From Rhodanobacter denitrificans (lineage in GTDB: Bacteria; Pseudomonadota; Gammaproteobacteria; Xanthomonadales; Rhodanobacteraceae), in assembly GCF_000230695.2 (NCBI RefSeq), contig NC_020541.1, forward strand, positions 806,001 to 870,000: 64,000 nucleotides of DNA, given 5' to 3'. Positions 26,513 through 36,100 of this stretch are shown here, in pieces. Below the pieces are notes generated by a model. That model searched no databases and was not told where the DNA came from. It saw only the letters and a list, made by a program, of their open reading frames with translations. How positions within the stretch are numbered: the first letter of the stretch is position 1; each line of letters opens with the position of its first letter. A program made the position numbers and the translations under genes.

Positions 26513-27598
26513 ATGATGATCGAGCTGGAAATCCAGGGCCTCGCGGCACGCCGCGAGGGCCTGCTGGTAGAGGTTGGCCGGCTGGTCCTGGCCGGCGGCT
26601 TCAGCCTGCAACGGCAACGCCTCGTGCAGGATCACCACGGCATCCTGCTGACCATGGTGGTGCAGGGGCCGTCGCGCAAGCAGCGGGCGCTCGAGGCAGC
26701 GCTGGACGCCTGCGAGCGCTTCATCAGCGTGAAGACGTTTCCCTTCGTCGAAGGCGAAACGCGGGCACATTTCGCGGCATCGCGCGAACCGATGGAACCG
26801 GCACGCACGGTTCCGCCCGTTGCCCGCCCCCCGGCGACGGCTCCCGCGTCGAAAGGCGCGCCGGTCGCCGCGCCCGCGGTGCCTGCTCCCGCGCCCGCAC
26901 CGGCTCCCGCTCCCGCTGCCGCCATGGCCCATCGTGCCGGCATGGCGGGGATGGCCGCGGCGCCGGTTGCGATGACCGAGGCGGCCACCCGGCCGCAAAC
27001 GAGGCCTGCACCGGCTCCGCCGCTCGTACCCGCACCGGCACCCACTCCGGCATCGATCGTGGCGGACGAGTCGGCGTTCGAGTTCATCCTGCCCATGTTG
27101 CCGACGTCGGTCCCGCCGCGCGTGGCCGCGACGCCCTTCGTCGAACTGGTGCCGCTGCCGGCTGACGAGGCGGCGGTCGCGCGGGCGCTGCATGAGCTGC
27201 CGTCGGAATATCCGCGGATCGTGCCGTGCTTGCTGGCTTTGGCGCAGGCGGTTGCCGACGGCGCGCGCGAATCCTCGCTCATGCTGGCGGGGCAGCGCAC
27301 GGGCGCGTGGCTGTTCGAGCGCGAGTACGCGCTGGACGTCGGGCGGGACTTGCGCGCGGCCATCGAGCACATCGGCACCCCCGCGCTGCGTGCGCTGGTC
27401 GAGGTCGATCAGCAGGGCGACCAGTTGCACATCCACGCCAGCCCGCTATGCACGGAAGGCCACTCCGGCTGCGCCTTCTTCAGCGGCTTTCTGGAGGGGC
27501 TGCTCGGGCCGGCGATCGCGCCGGGCAGCTTGTCGATCTTCTCTGTCTGCTGCCGCAGCTATGGCGCGGACGAGTGCGTGCTGGCGATTTCGGATTGA
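26513..27598 (+). CDS. ACT-like/V4R-like fusion protein of unknown function
   Basis: 361-aa cytoplasmic protein. Residues ~1-82 look like an ACT/ferredoxin-like regulatory fold (LEIQGLAARREGLLVEVGRLV, ILLTMVVQGPSRKQRALEAAL). Residues ~95-180 are a Pro/Ala linker with repeated PAPAPAP. Residues ~220-360 resemble the V4R hydrocarbon-binding domain: CAFFSGFLEGLLGPAIAPGS then SVCCRSYGADECVLAIS, with cysteines placed as in V4R metal or ligand sites. An ATG one codon downstream fits the AGGGGG ribosome site slightly better. It stands alone after the IS element. Domain calls are by eye; a role as a small-molecule-sensing adaptor is inference. Confidence 0.65.
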   Translation: MMIELEIQGLAARREGLLVEVGRLVLAGGFSLQRQRLVQDHHGILLTMVVQGPSRKQRALEAALDACERFISVKTFPFVEGETRAHFAASREPMEPARTVPPVARPPATAPASKGAPVAAPAVPAPAPAPAPAPAAAMAHRAGMAGMAAAPVAMTEAATRPQTRPAPAPPLVPAPAPTPASIVADESAFEFILPMLPTSVPPRVAATPFVELVPLPADEAAVARALHELPSEYPRIVPCLLALAQAVADGARESSLMLAGQRTGAWLFEREYALDVGRDLRAAIEHIGTPALRALVEVDQQGDQLHIHASPLCTEGHSGCAFFSGFLEGLLGPAIAPGSLSIFSVCCRSYGADECVLAISD

Positions 27599-27668
27599 AG
27601 GCTGCGCTGACCCACCGGGCGCGGGCGAGCCCCCGCGGGCGCAAAGCTTGCGGGCAACCTGCGGGCGC

Positions 27669-28922
27669 CTAGCTGGCGGCTTGGTCGAACTTGCGGATGA
27701 AGTCGCGTACCTGCGGGTAGACCGTTTCGCGCCAGCGGCGGCCGCTGAAGATGCCGTAGTGGCCGGCGCCTTCGATCACCTTGTGTGCGCGGCGTTTCGC
27801 GGGGATGTTGCTGCACAGGTCGTGCGCCGCTTCGGTCTGGCCGAGGCCGGAGATGTCGTCCAGTTCGCCCTCGATGGTGAGCAGGGCGCTGCGCGTGATC
27901 GCGGCGGGGTTCACCCGCTCGCCGGCCACGTCCCACAGGCCGCGCGGCAGCAGGAATTGCTGGAACACCTTGTCGATCGTGTCGAGGTAGAACTTGGCCG
28001 GCATGTCCAGCACGGCGTTGTACTCGTCGTAGAACTTGCGGTGCGATTCGGCGTCGTCGAGGTCGCCGCGCAACAGGTCCTGGTAGAAATCCCAGTGCGA
28101 ATTGAGGTGGCGCCCAGGGTTCATCGCGATGAACCCGGCGTGCTGCAGGAAGCCCGGATAGACCTCGCGGCCGTGGCCGGGGTAATTCGGCGGCACGGTG
28201 TGGATCACGTTGCCCTTGAACCAGGACAGCGGCTGGTGGGTGGCCAGGTTGTTGACGCTGGTGGGGCTGCAGCGCGGGTCGATCGGGCCGCCCATCATGG
28301 TCATGCTGCGCGGGGTGGCCTCGCCGCGTGCGGCCATCAGCGACACCGCCGCCAGCACCGGCACGGTCGGCTGGCAGACCGAGATCACGTGCAGCGTGGA
28401 CGCGCCGATGTGGCGGATGAACGCCTCGACATAGGCAATGTAGTCGTCCAGTCCGAACGTGCCGGCCGCGGCCGGCACCATGCGCGCGTCGACCCAGTCG
28501 GTGACGTAGACCTTGTGGTCGCGCAGCAGCGTGCGCACGGTGTCGCGCAGCAGCGTGGCGTGGTGGCCGGACAGCGGCGCCACCACCAGCACCACCGGAT
28601 CGTTCTTCATCTTCTCGATGGTGGACGGGTCGTCGCTGAAGCGCTTGAAGCGCTTCAGCTGGCAGAACGGCATGTCCAGCGCGACCCGCTCGATCACCGC
28701 GATCTCGTGCTCGTGCGCGGTGGCGGTGTGGATGCCGAAAGCGGGTTTCTCGTAATCCTTGCCGAGGCGATGGACCAACTCGTAGCCGGCGGCCATCCGC
28801 TGCGCGCCGGGCATCTGTGCGAACGGGTTGCTGGTGTCGTTGAGCATGCGCGCGCCGGCTTGCGCGAAATGGCTCAGCGGGCCGAGGAACGCGCGTTGCC
28901 ATTCGTGGATCTGATAGAGCAT
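27669..28922 (-). CDS. phaZ: Intracellular polyhydroxyalkanoate depolymerase
   Basis: 417-aa alpha/beta hydrolase of the intracellular PHB depolymerase family, mobilising stored polyester to 3-hydroxyacids. It starts MLYQIHEWQRAFLGPL and has the family motif VVAPLSGHHATLLRDTV. The nucleophile elbow reads VISVCQPTVP, with Cys in place of Ser as in the Cupriavidus PhaZ1 type. The catalytic His is in IEGAGHYGIFSGRRWRE near the C-terminus, and the PHB_depo_C region GELDDISGLGQT precedes it. No polymerase or phasin gene lies in the window. No clear ribosome site precedes the ATG. Confidence 0.9.
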   Translation of the reverse strand: MLYQIHEWQRAFLGPLSHFAQAGARMLNDTSNPFAQMPGAQRMAAGYELVHRLGKDYEKPAFGIHTATAHEHEIAVIERVALDMPFCQLKRFKRFSDDPSTIEKMKNDPVVLVVAPLSGHHATLLRDTVRTLLRDHKVYVTDWVDARMVPAAAGTFGLDDYIAYVEAFIRHIGASTLHVISVCQPTVPVLAAVSLMAARGEATPRSMTMMGGPIDPRCSPTSVNNLATHQPLSWFKGNVIHTVPPNYPGHGREVYPGFLQHAGFIAMNPGRHLNSHWDFYQDLLRGDLDDAESHRKFYDEYNAVLDMPAKFYLDTIDKVFQQFLLPRGLWDVAGERVNPAAITRSALLTIEGELDDISGLGQTEAAHDLCSNIPAKRRAHKVIEGAGHYGIFSGRRWRETVYPQVRDFIRKFDQAAS

Positions 28923-29011
28923 CGGAGGGGTGGCCGCGAGCGAAAGATGCCATCTTAACGCCGTTTGTCCCGCCCGTGTTGCAATGCCGCAGTCGCAGCT
29001 TGCCAGTCCGA

Positions 29012-29779
29012 TCAGTGACTTGGCGCCGAAACCGGCTGGTAACGGCAGCGCAGCAGCAGTTCGTCGACCCCGGCGGTGTCGCCGAGTCGGGCGCGCCATT
29101 GCAGCGGCTTCTGGAAGCGCAGGCCAAGCGGCATGAACACCCGGTTGTACCACCACATTGCGCGCTCGCGCCGGTGGGTGAGATACCACTGGCCAAGGCT
29201 GAGCAGGCGCGGGGACGTCGGCTGCATGCCGTACACCGCACTGTGTTCGATGCTGAAGCCGTGCCGCGCAAGCAGCGCCACGATCCGCTGCGGTTCGTAG
29301 CGGCGGCAGTGGCCGACAAAGTCGTCGAACGCGGTCCAGGCCGCCGGGTGCAGCGGCACCGACAGCAGCACGCTGGCGCCCGGCGCGGCCACGCGGGCCA
29401 GTTCGGCCAGCGCGCCGTCGTCGTCGGCGACGTGTTCGAGGATGTCGAGCGCGCAGACCAGGTCGAAGCTGGCGTCGGCGCACGGCAGGGCGCCGATCAT
29501 GCCGTGTACCGCGTTGGCACCGCTAGCCTGCAGGCGCCGCAGCGCGGCACGGCTGAGGTCGACGAAACAGGTACCGCGCAGCGGCAGCCGCGGGCGCAGG
29601 CCCGGCGCCACTTCAAGCCGGCGCGGCGCGGCGTCGGCCAGTTCGTGCAGCAGCGGCCAGGTGTTGAAGCGTTCCGGTGCGATCAGCTGCGCTCCGGCCC
29701 ACAGCGATTCGTAGAAGCCGCGGTTGGCGCGGATCAGGTCGGCGTTGCTGCGGCTTTCGGCGGGACGCGGCATGGGCAT
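29012..29779 (-). CDS. Class I SAM-dependent methyltransferase
   Basis: 255-aa Methyltransf_11-type protein. The SAM site is somewhat degenerate: motif I region RLEVAPGLRPRLP with the acidic residue in CFVDLSRAAL, then LVCALDILEHVADDDGALAELARV and ASVLLSVPLHP (motifs II-III). The C-terminal part contains HCRRYEPQRIVALLARHGF and a long aromatic stretch (RERAMWWYNRVFMPLGL). The substrate cannot be inferred; the second half resembles methyltransferases near sugar or lipid genes. It starts at the ATG at 29779; 29773 is an alternative. Downstream of the RDD gene on the same strand (41-base gap). Confidence 0.82.
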   Translation of the reverse strand: MPMPRPAESRSNADLIRANRGFYESLWAGAQLIAPERFNTWPLLHELADAAPRRLEVAPGLRPRLPLRGTCFVDLSRAALRRLQASGANAVHGMIGALPCADASFDLVCALDILEHVADDDGALAELARVAAPGASVLLSVPLHPAAWTAFDDFVGHCRRYEPQRIVALLARHGFSIEHSAVYGMQPTSPRLLSLGQWYLTHRRERAMWWYNRVFMPLGLRFQKPLQWRARLGDTAGVDELLLRCRYQPVSAPSH

Positions 29780-29820
29780 CGGCGGATTGAATCGCGCAGG
29801 TGCTGAGCGAAGCCTGAAGC

Positions 29821-30324
29821 TCAGCCCAGCAGGCGGATCTCGGTGCCGGCGGCAATGTCGTGCAACGCGCGCCGGCGCGGGTCGAACGCGGCCACGGCGA
29901 ACCAGCTGGCCCACACCAGCAGCCATGTCCACAGCGTCGCGCGCAGTCCGATCACCGGTTCGAGCAGCAGCAGGGCCAGCGGCGCGGCCGCCACCAGCAC
30001 GCGGATCAGCGCCTGCTGCAGCGTCGGCGTGCCGCCGTCCCCGCGGGTGAGCCGGATGCGCCAGGGCCGCATGCCCAACGTCTGCCCGCCGCGCCGCCAC
30101 GAGCCGATGAAGTACGCCGCCACCACCGCGCCCTGCAGGGCCTGGTACCACACCGGCACCACCGCCGTCGCGCCGGTGCGGATCAGCTGGCCGCCGGTGG
30201 CCAGCTGGCACAGCAGGCCCACCACCATCACGATCGCCAGCACGATCAGCAGGTCGTAGACCAGCGCCAGCAGGCGGCGCCACAGCGGACAGGGAGTGTC
30301 GGTAGTGATGAGGTCAGGCGGCAT
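29821..30324 (-). CDS. RDD family membrane protein
   Basis: 167-aa integral membrane protein with three hydrophobic segments (LVYDLLIVLAIVMVVGLLCQL, VVAAYFIGSW, PLALLLLEPVIGLRATLWTWLLVW). The RDD motif region is LWRRLLALVYDLLI near the N-terminus, and the conserved GGQTLGMRPWRIRLTRGDG and DPRRRALHDIAAGTEI follow. Members may be ion exchangers or membrane adaptors; function unknown. Divergent from xerD with a 51-base gap. Confidence 0.88.
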   Translation of the reverse strand: MPPDLITTDTPCPLWRRLLALVYDLLIVLAIVMVVGLLCQLATGGQLIRTGATAVVPVWYQALQGAVVAAYFIGSWRRGGQTLGMRPWRIRLTRGDGGTPTLQQALIRVLVAAAPLALLLLEPVIGLRATLWTWLLVWASWFAVAAFDPRRRALHDIAAGTEIRLLG

Positions 30325-30375
30325 CGTGGGTCGGTCGCTTGCGTAGAGCGCGCGCAATGGCCAGCATGCGGGCGC

Positions 30376-31293
30376 ATGAAGAAGGAAGAGAGCCGCGCCA
30401 GTATCGCCGAAGCCGACCAGCGCAGCATCGCCGCGTTCGTGGAGCGGGTGTGGTCGGAGGACGGCCTGGCCGACCGCACGCTGGAGGCCTACCGGCGTGA
30501 CCTGGCCGCACTGGCCGGCTGGCTCGCCGCACGCGGGCGCGACCTGCGCAGCGCGCGGCGCGAGGACATTTCCGCCTACCACGGCGCGCAGCCGGCAGCG
30601 GTGCGCTCGATCGCGCGGCGGCAGTCGGCATTCCGCCGCTACTACGCGTTCCTCGCCCGCAGCGAGCCGGGCTTCGCCGATCCCACCCTGTTGATCGAGC
30701 GTCCGAAGCTGCCGCGCAGCCTGCCCAAGGCACTGGCCGAACGCGAGATCGAGGGCCTGCTCGGCGCGCCCGACACCGGCACCACGCTGGGCCTGCGCGA
30801 TCGCGCGATGCTGGAGCTGATGTACGCCTCCGGCCTGCGCGTGTCCGAGCTGGTGGAGCTGCCGCTGGCCGCGCTGAACCCGCGCCAGGGCGTGCTGCGG
30901 GTCACCGGCAAGGGCGGCAAGGACCGGCTGGTGCCGGTCGGCGAGGAAGCGCTGGCGCGCATCGGCACCTATCTGATCGAGGCGCGGCCGGCGCTGGCGA
31001 AAGGCCGCCAGCCGCCGGCGCTGTTCCTCAGCCAGCGCGGCGAAGGCATGACCCGGCAGATGTTCTGGACCCTGGTGAAGCGCTACGCGCTGAAGGTCGG
31101 CATCAACCCGAAACGCATCTCGCCGCACGTGCTGCGCCACTCCTTCGCCACCCACCTGCTGAACCACGGCGCCGACCTGCGCGCGCTGCAGATGCTGCTC
31201 GGCCACAGCTCGCTCAGCACCACGCAGATCTACACCCTGGTGGCGAAGGAAGGCCTGAAGCGGCTGCATGCGCAGCACCATCCGCGGGGGTGA
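30376..31293 (+). CDS. xerD: Site-specific tyrosine recombinase XerD
   Basis: Tyrosine recombinase (305 aa) that with XerC resolves chromosome dimers at dif. The N-terminal SAM-like core-binding domain (SIAAFVERVWSEDGLADRTLEAY) is followed by the catalytic domain: Arg in SGLRVSELVEL, Lys in TGKGGKDRLV, HxxR in HVLRHSFATHLL, His in LLGHSSLSTT, and nucleophile Tyr in QIYTLV. Length fits XerD. The ATG at 30376 is the first in frame after the divergent RDD gene, with a purine-rich stretch inside the gene start (AAGAAGGAAGAG). Confidence 0.95.
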   Translation: MKKEESRASIAEADQRSIAAFVERVWSEDGLADRTLEAYRRDLAALAGWLAARGRDLRSARREDISAYHGAQPAAVRSIARRQSAFRRYYAFLARSEPGFADPTLLIERPKLPRSLPKALAEREIEGLLGAPDTGTTLGLRDRAMLELMYASGLRVSELVELPLAALNPRQGVLRVTGKGGKDRLVPVGEEALARIGTYLIEARPALAKGRQPPALFLSQRGEGMTRQMFWTLVKRYALKVGINPKRISPHVLRHSFATHLLNHGADLRALQMLLGHSSLSTTQIYTLVAKEGLKRLHAQHHPRG

Positions 31294-31365
31294 TGGAATT
31301 CAGCGAATCACGCCATGCCCCTTGATACTGATTGGGCCGGGGAGTGTGGCGGCGCCATCAGCGTC

Positions 31366-32040
31366 TTACACCTCCGCCCACATCCGCAGCAGGTTCGCGT
31401 GCGACTTGCTGATGGCGTCGAAGGTGGCGCTCTTGCCTTCGCGCCCGAAGACCTGCCGCTTGGCGTTGTCCAGGTCCCACAGCAGTTCGCGCCTGGCGGC
31501 GTCGCGTACCTGGCTCTGCACCCAGATGATGGCGGCATGGCGCGTGCCCTGGGTGACCGGGGTGACGTGGTGCAGGGAGTTGGCCGGGTAGGCGATGGCG
31601 GAGCCGGCATCCAGCTTGAAGCCGTATTCCACGCCGTTGGTATCCACCACCAGGTCGCCGCCGGTGTAGCTCGTGGGGTCGGACAGGAAAACCGTGATCG
31701 CCACGTCGGTGCGCACCGCGCCGCCCAGGCCGCCCATCACCGGGGCATCGACGTGCCGGCCGTATTGCATGCCGACGTCGTAGCGGTTGAACAGGACCTG
31801 CGTCATCGCGGACGGCAGCATCGACGCCTGCAGCATGGCGTTGCGCAGGAAGGCACTGCGCACGATCTCCCGCAGCCGGGCCTGGCTTTCGGTGTCGATG
31901 TCGACCTGCAGGTTTTTCTTGACCTCGCGTGCCGACCAGCCGGCCGTGCTGGCGCCGTCGACGAACGTGGCGCCCTGGAGTTCGCTGCGTATCGTGCCGA
32001 GCTCTTCGGCGGTCAGCACGTTGGGGGCGCAAATGATCAC
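31366..32040 (-). CDS. Fe(II)/2-oxoglutarate-dependent PKHD-type hydroxylase (PiuC/YbiX family)
   Basis: 224-aa dioxygenase. Iron ligands are His and Asp in YGRHVDAPV and the distal His in NSLHHVTPV; the 2-oxoglutarate-binding Arg lies in GTRHAAIIWVQS. Also typical are VLFNRYDVGMQYG and FLSDPTSYTGGDLVV. In pseudomonads the homologue sits beside a siderophore receptor and is iron-regulated, but no TonB receptor is adjacent here. Divergent from dsbC, with a 223-base intergenic region in which I saw no clear Fur box. Confidence 0.93.
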   Translation of the reverse strand: MIICAPNVLTAEELGTIRSELQGATFVDGASTAGWSAREVKKNLQVDIDTESQARLREIVRSAFLRNAMLQASMLPSAMTQVLFNRYDVGMQYGRHVDAPVMGGLGGAVRTDVAITVFLSDPTSYTGGDLVVDTNGVEYGFKLDAGSAIAYPANSLHHVTPVTQGTRHAAIIWVQSQVRDAARRELLWDLDNAKRQVFGREGKSATFDAISKSHANLLRMWAEV

Positions 32041-32263
32041 GAGGATTCTGCCGGGCGATTCAGGTTGTCGGGAAAGGCCGCGCGCGGCCGGGCTGTTCTG
32101 CCGGTCCGTTTCGGGCAGCGGTGCTGCGGAAATCTAGCATCGACCCGGGGCGCCGGTCGCCGGTTTCTGCGGCGTCGTGCACCGAATGGCGTTCAGCTGC
32201 CTGTGCGAGAATGCGCCTCTGCCGCCGGTGAACGCGCCGGCCACGGATCGAACGAGGTTGGTG

Positions 32264-33037
32264 ATGTTGAAGAAACTGTTGCTGGCGCTGTGCATCGGCG
32301 GGCTTTCCCTGAGTGCGTGTGCCGCCGAAAACGATGCGGCGCCGGTCGCCGGCCCGGCGGTGACGCCGGCGGCGCAGCAGATGGTGCGGCAGGCGATCAA
32401 GAGCCTGGCGGCGAACGTCGAGGTCGACTCGATCGAGCCGGCGCCGATGCCGGGCTTCTACCAGGTGATCGCCGCCGGCCAGATGCTCTACGTCAGCACC
32501 GACGGCAAGTATGCGATGCACGGCGACGTGCTCGACCTGCAGAGCAAGCGCAACCTCGGCGACGACGCCTGGGCGCGCTTCCGCAAGGCCGAGCTGGCCA
32601 AGGTGCCGGCGTCCGAGCGCATCGTGTTCGCGCCGCCGAATCCGAAGTACACGATCAGCGTGTTCACCGACGTCAACTGCGGCTTCTGCCGCGCGCTGCA
32701 CGAGCACGTGGCCGCGTTCAACAAGGAAGGCATCGCGGTGGAGTACCTGGCGTGGCCGCGCGAAGGCGTGGTGACCACCGCCGGGCGGCCCACGCCGACC
32801 TACACCGAGATGGTCTCGGTGTGGTGCGCAAAGGACCGCAAGGCGGCGTTCACCGCCGCGAAGGAAGGCCGTGCGCCGGCGCCGGCGACCTGCACCAACC
32901 CGGTCAAGGACCAGTTCAACCTGGGCGTGAAGCTGGGCGTCAACGGCACCCCGGCGATCTACGGCCCGGACGGCCGCGTGCTGGGCGGCTATGTGACTCC
33001 GGAACAGCTGCTGCAGGCGCTGAAGCAGGGCGGCTGA
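32264..33037 (+). CDS. dsbC: Thiol:disulfide interchange protein DsbC, probable lipoprotein
   Basis: Periplasmic disulfide isomerase of 257 aa with an N-terminal dimerisation domain (IKSLAANVEVDSIEPAPMPG) and a thioredoxin-fold domain with active site CGFC (VNCGFCRALH) and cis-Pro loop NGTPAIYG. A second disulfide (WCAKD, ATCTNP) matches the structural pair in E. coli DsbC. The signal ends with a lipobox LSAC (Cys19) rather than a signal peptidase I site, so membrane anchoring is predicted. The ATG at 32264 follows GAGGTTGGTG; longer in-frame starts would lack a signal sequence. Confidence 0.93.
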   Translation: MLKKLLLALCIGGLSLSACAAENDAAPVAGPAVTPAAQQMVRQAIKSLAANVEVDSIEPAPMPGFYQVIAAGQMLYVSTDGKYAMHGDVLDLQSKRNLGDDAWARFRKAELAKVPASERIVFAPPNPKYTISVFTDVNCGFCRALHEHVAAFNKEGIAVEYLAWPREGVVTTAGRPTPTYTEMVSVWCAKDRKAAFTAAKEGRAPAPATCTNPVKDQFNLGVKLGVNGTPAIYGPDGRVLGGYVTPEQLLQALKQGG

Positions 33038-33076
33038 GGCCGCCGTGCCCTGCCGCGCAAGGCCGGGGCAGCTGGC

Positions 33077-33106
33077 TTAATGCCGTATTGCAGCATGGGT
33101 TAGAAT
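33077..33106 (+). promoter_or_regulatory. Candidate purL promoter
   Basis: A good -10 TAGAAT (33101-33106) lies 18 bases after TTAATG (33077-33082). The predicted start near 33113 leaves a ~25-base leader to the purL ATG. The -35 is weak. Confidence 0.4.
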
Positions 33107-33138
33107 AGGCGTTTCCCTCGCATAGCGCCGTTCCCCGC

Positions 33139-36100
33139 ATGATCGCACTCGACGGGCAGAGCGCCCTCTCGCCGTTCCGCCTCGAACGCCTCAATGCCCG
33201 CCTGGATGCCCTGCATCGCGGCGTGCGCGTGCAGGCGTCGTGGTTCGTCTATTTCGTCGACGCCGCCACGGCGCCGGAGGGCGAGTTGCGCCAGCGGCTG
33301 CTGGCCGTGCTGGAGGCGAAGGACGCGCGGCCCGAGCCCGCCACGCTGTGGGTGGTGCCGCGGCTGGGCACGATCTCGCCGTGGTCGAGCAAGGCCACCG
33401 ACATCCTGCATGGCGCCGGTTTCGACGTGCGCCGCGTGGAACGCGGCCTGGCCTGGCAGGTGGCCGGGTTGCCGGCGGCGGAGGCGCCGGACCATGCGGC
33501 GATCATGGCGGTGCTGCATGACGCGATGACGCAGTCGGTGCTGCAGCGGATCGAGGACGCGCAAGGCTTGTTCCTTGGCGGCACGCCCGGCGACTTGGTG
33601 CACGTGGCGCTGGGCGCCGAGCCGCAGGCCGCGCTGGCCGCAGCGAACCGGCGGCTGGGCCTGGCGCTGGCCGACGACGAGATCGAGTACCTGGTCGAGC
33701 GTTACGCCGAACTCGGCCGCGATCCCACCGACGCCGAGCTGTTCATGTTCGCCCAGGCGAACTCCGAGCATTGCCGGCACAAGGTGTTCAACGCCAGCTG
33801 GACGGTCGACGGCACCGAGCAGGACAAGAGCCTGTTCGGCATGATCAAGCACACCCACCAGCGTTCGCCCGCGCATACGCTGTCCGCTTATTCGGACAAC
33901 GCGGCGGTGATCGAGGGCAGCGCCGGCCGGCGTTTCTTCGCCGACCCGGCCGATGGCGTGTGGCGCGCCCACGAGGAGCGCATCGACTACGCGATCAAGG
34001 TGGAGACGCACAACCACCCCACCGCGATCGCGCCGTGGCCGGGGGCGGCCACCGGCGCCGGCGGCGAGATCCGCGACGAGGGCGCGACCGGCCGCGGCGG
34101 CAAGCCGAAGGCCGGGCTCACCGGTTTCTCGGTGTCCGACCTGCGCATCCCCGGCCTGCCGCGGCCGTGGGAAGTGGATCGCCCGCTGCCGCCGCGGATG
34201 GCCAGCGCGTTCGAGATCATGCGCGACGGCCCGCTCGGCGCCGCCGCGTTCAACAACGAATTCGGCCGCGCCTGCCTCGGCGGCTATTTCCGCAGCTACG
34301 AGCACGAGACCGCCGAACCCGGCCTGCGCCGCGGCTACGACAAGCCGATCATGCTGGCCGGCGGGCTGGCCAACCTGCGCCCCGGCCACGTGCTGAAGCA
34401 TGCGGTGCAGCCGGGCCACAAGGTGATCGTGCTGGGCGGCCCGGCGATGCTGATCGGGCTGGGCGGCGGCGCAGCCTCGTCGGTGGCCGGCGGCGCGTCG
34501 AGCGCCGAGCTGGACTTCGCCTCGGTGCAGCGCGACAACGCCGAGATGGAGCGGCGCTGCCAGGAAGTGATCGACGCCTGCTGGGCGCGCGGCGAGCACA
34601 ACCCGATCGTCAGCGTGCACGATGTCGGCGCCGGCGGCCTGTCCAACGCCATCCCCGAGCTGCTCAACGACGCCGGCGTCGGCGGCGTGATCGACCTGTC
34701 GAAGATCCCTTGCGACGACCCGTCGCTGTCGCCGATGCAGGTGTGGAGCAACGAATCGCAGGAACGCTACGTGCTGGCGATCGGCCCGGAAAACCTGGCC
34801 GAGTTCGAGGCGATGTGCGTGCGCGAGCGCTGCCCGTATGCGGTAGTCGGCGACGCCACGGCCGAGCGCCAGCTGGTACTGGCCGACCCGCGCCGCGGAC
34901 TGACCGTGATCGACCTGCCGATGGACGTGCTGTTCGGCAAGCCGCCGCGGATGCACCGCGATGCCACGCGGCTCAAGCCGCGCGTCGACCTGGTGCCGGA
35001 CCTCACCGGCATCGGCATGGACGAGGCGCTGCTGCGCGTGCTGCGGCTGCCCACCGTGGGCAGCAAGAGTTTCCTGATCACCATCGGCGACCGCACCGTC
35101 GGCGGCCTGAACGCGCGCGACCCGATGGTCGGCCCGTGGCAGGTGCCGGTGGCCGATTGCGCGGTGACCCTTGCCGATTTCGACGGTTATGCCGGCGAGG
35201 CGATGGCGATGGCCGAGCGCGCGCCGGTGGCGCTGCTCTCCAGCGCCGACGCGGCGCGACTGACGGTGGGCGAGGCGATCACCAACCTGGCCGCCGCGTC
35301 GATCGCCAGTCTCGGCGAGATCCGCCTGTCGGCGAACTGGATGGCCGCGGTCAACCACCCGGGCGAGGACGCCGCGCTGTTCGATGCGGTCAAGGCGATC
35401 GGCATGGAATTGTGCCCGGAGTTGGCGATCTCGATCCCGGTCGGCAAGGACTCGCTGTCGATGCAGACGGTGTGGCAGGACGGCGGCACCGCGCAGCGCA
35501 CGGTGTCGCCGGTGTCGCTGGTGGTCACCGGTTTCGCCCGGGTCACTGACGCGCGCCGCACGCTCACCCCGCAGCTCAGGCTCGATCGCGGCGCCACCGC
35601 GTTGTGGCTGATCGACCTGGGAGCAGGGCGCGACCGCCTCGGCGGCTCGGCGCTGACCCAGGTGTTCAACCGCGGCGGCGGCGTGCCGCCGAACCTGGAC
35701 GACGCGAAACGGCTGAAGGCGCTGTTCGAGCTGATCCAGGAGGCGAACGCGAGCGGCCTGCTGCTGGCCTACCACGACCGCTCCGACGGTGGCGTCATCA
35801 CCACCTTGCTGGAGATGGCGTTCGCCGGCCACTGCGGCCTGGAGATCCATCTGGACGGCTGGGCCGAGGCCACCTTGCGCGCGCTGTTCAACGAGGAACT
35901 CGGCGCGGTGGTGCAGGTGGCCGAGGCGAATCGCGAGGCGTTCGAAGCGCTGCTGATCAGGCATGAGCTGGCCGGCATCAGCCACCGCATCGGCCGGCCG
36001 AAGGAGAAGCTGGGGATCAAGCTGTTCCTCGGCGGCGAGACCCTGTTCAAGTGGCACTGGAGCACGCTGTTCAAGGCGTGGAACGAGACCAGCCACGCGA

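Noticed and set aside
32177..32263. Upstream in-frame start for dsbC
   Set aside because: It would put 29 residues before the signal peptide and lacks a ribosome site, while GAGGT precedes the ATG at 32264.
32041..32263. A Fur box before the PKHD-hydroxylase gene
   Set aside because: No GATAAT-type repeats found, although the homologue in pseudomonads is iron-regulated.
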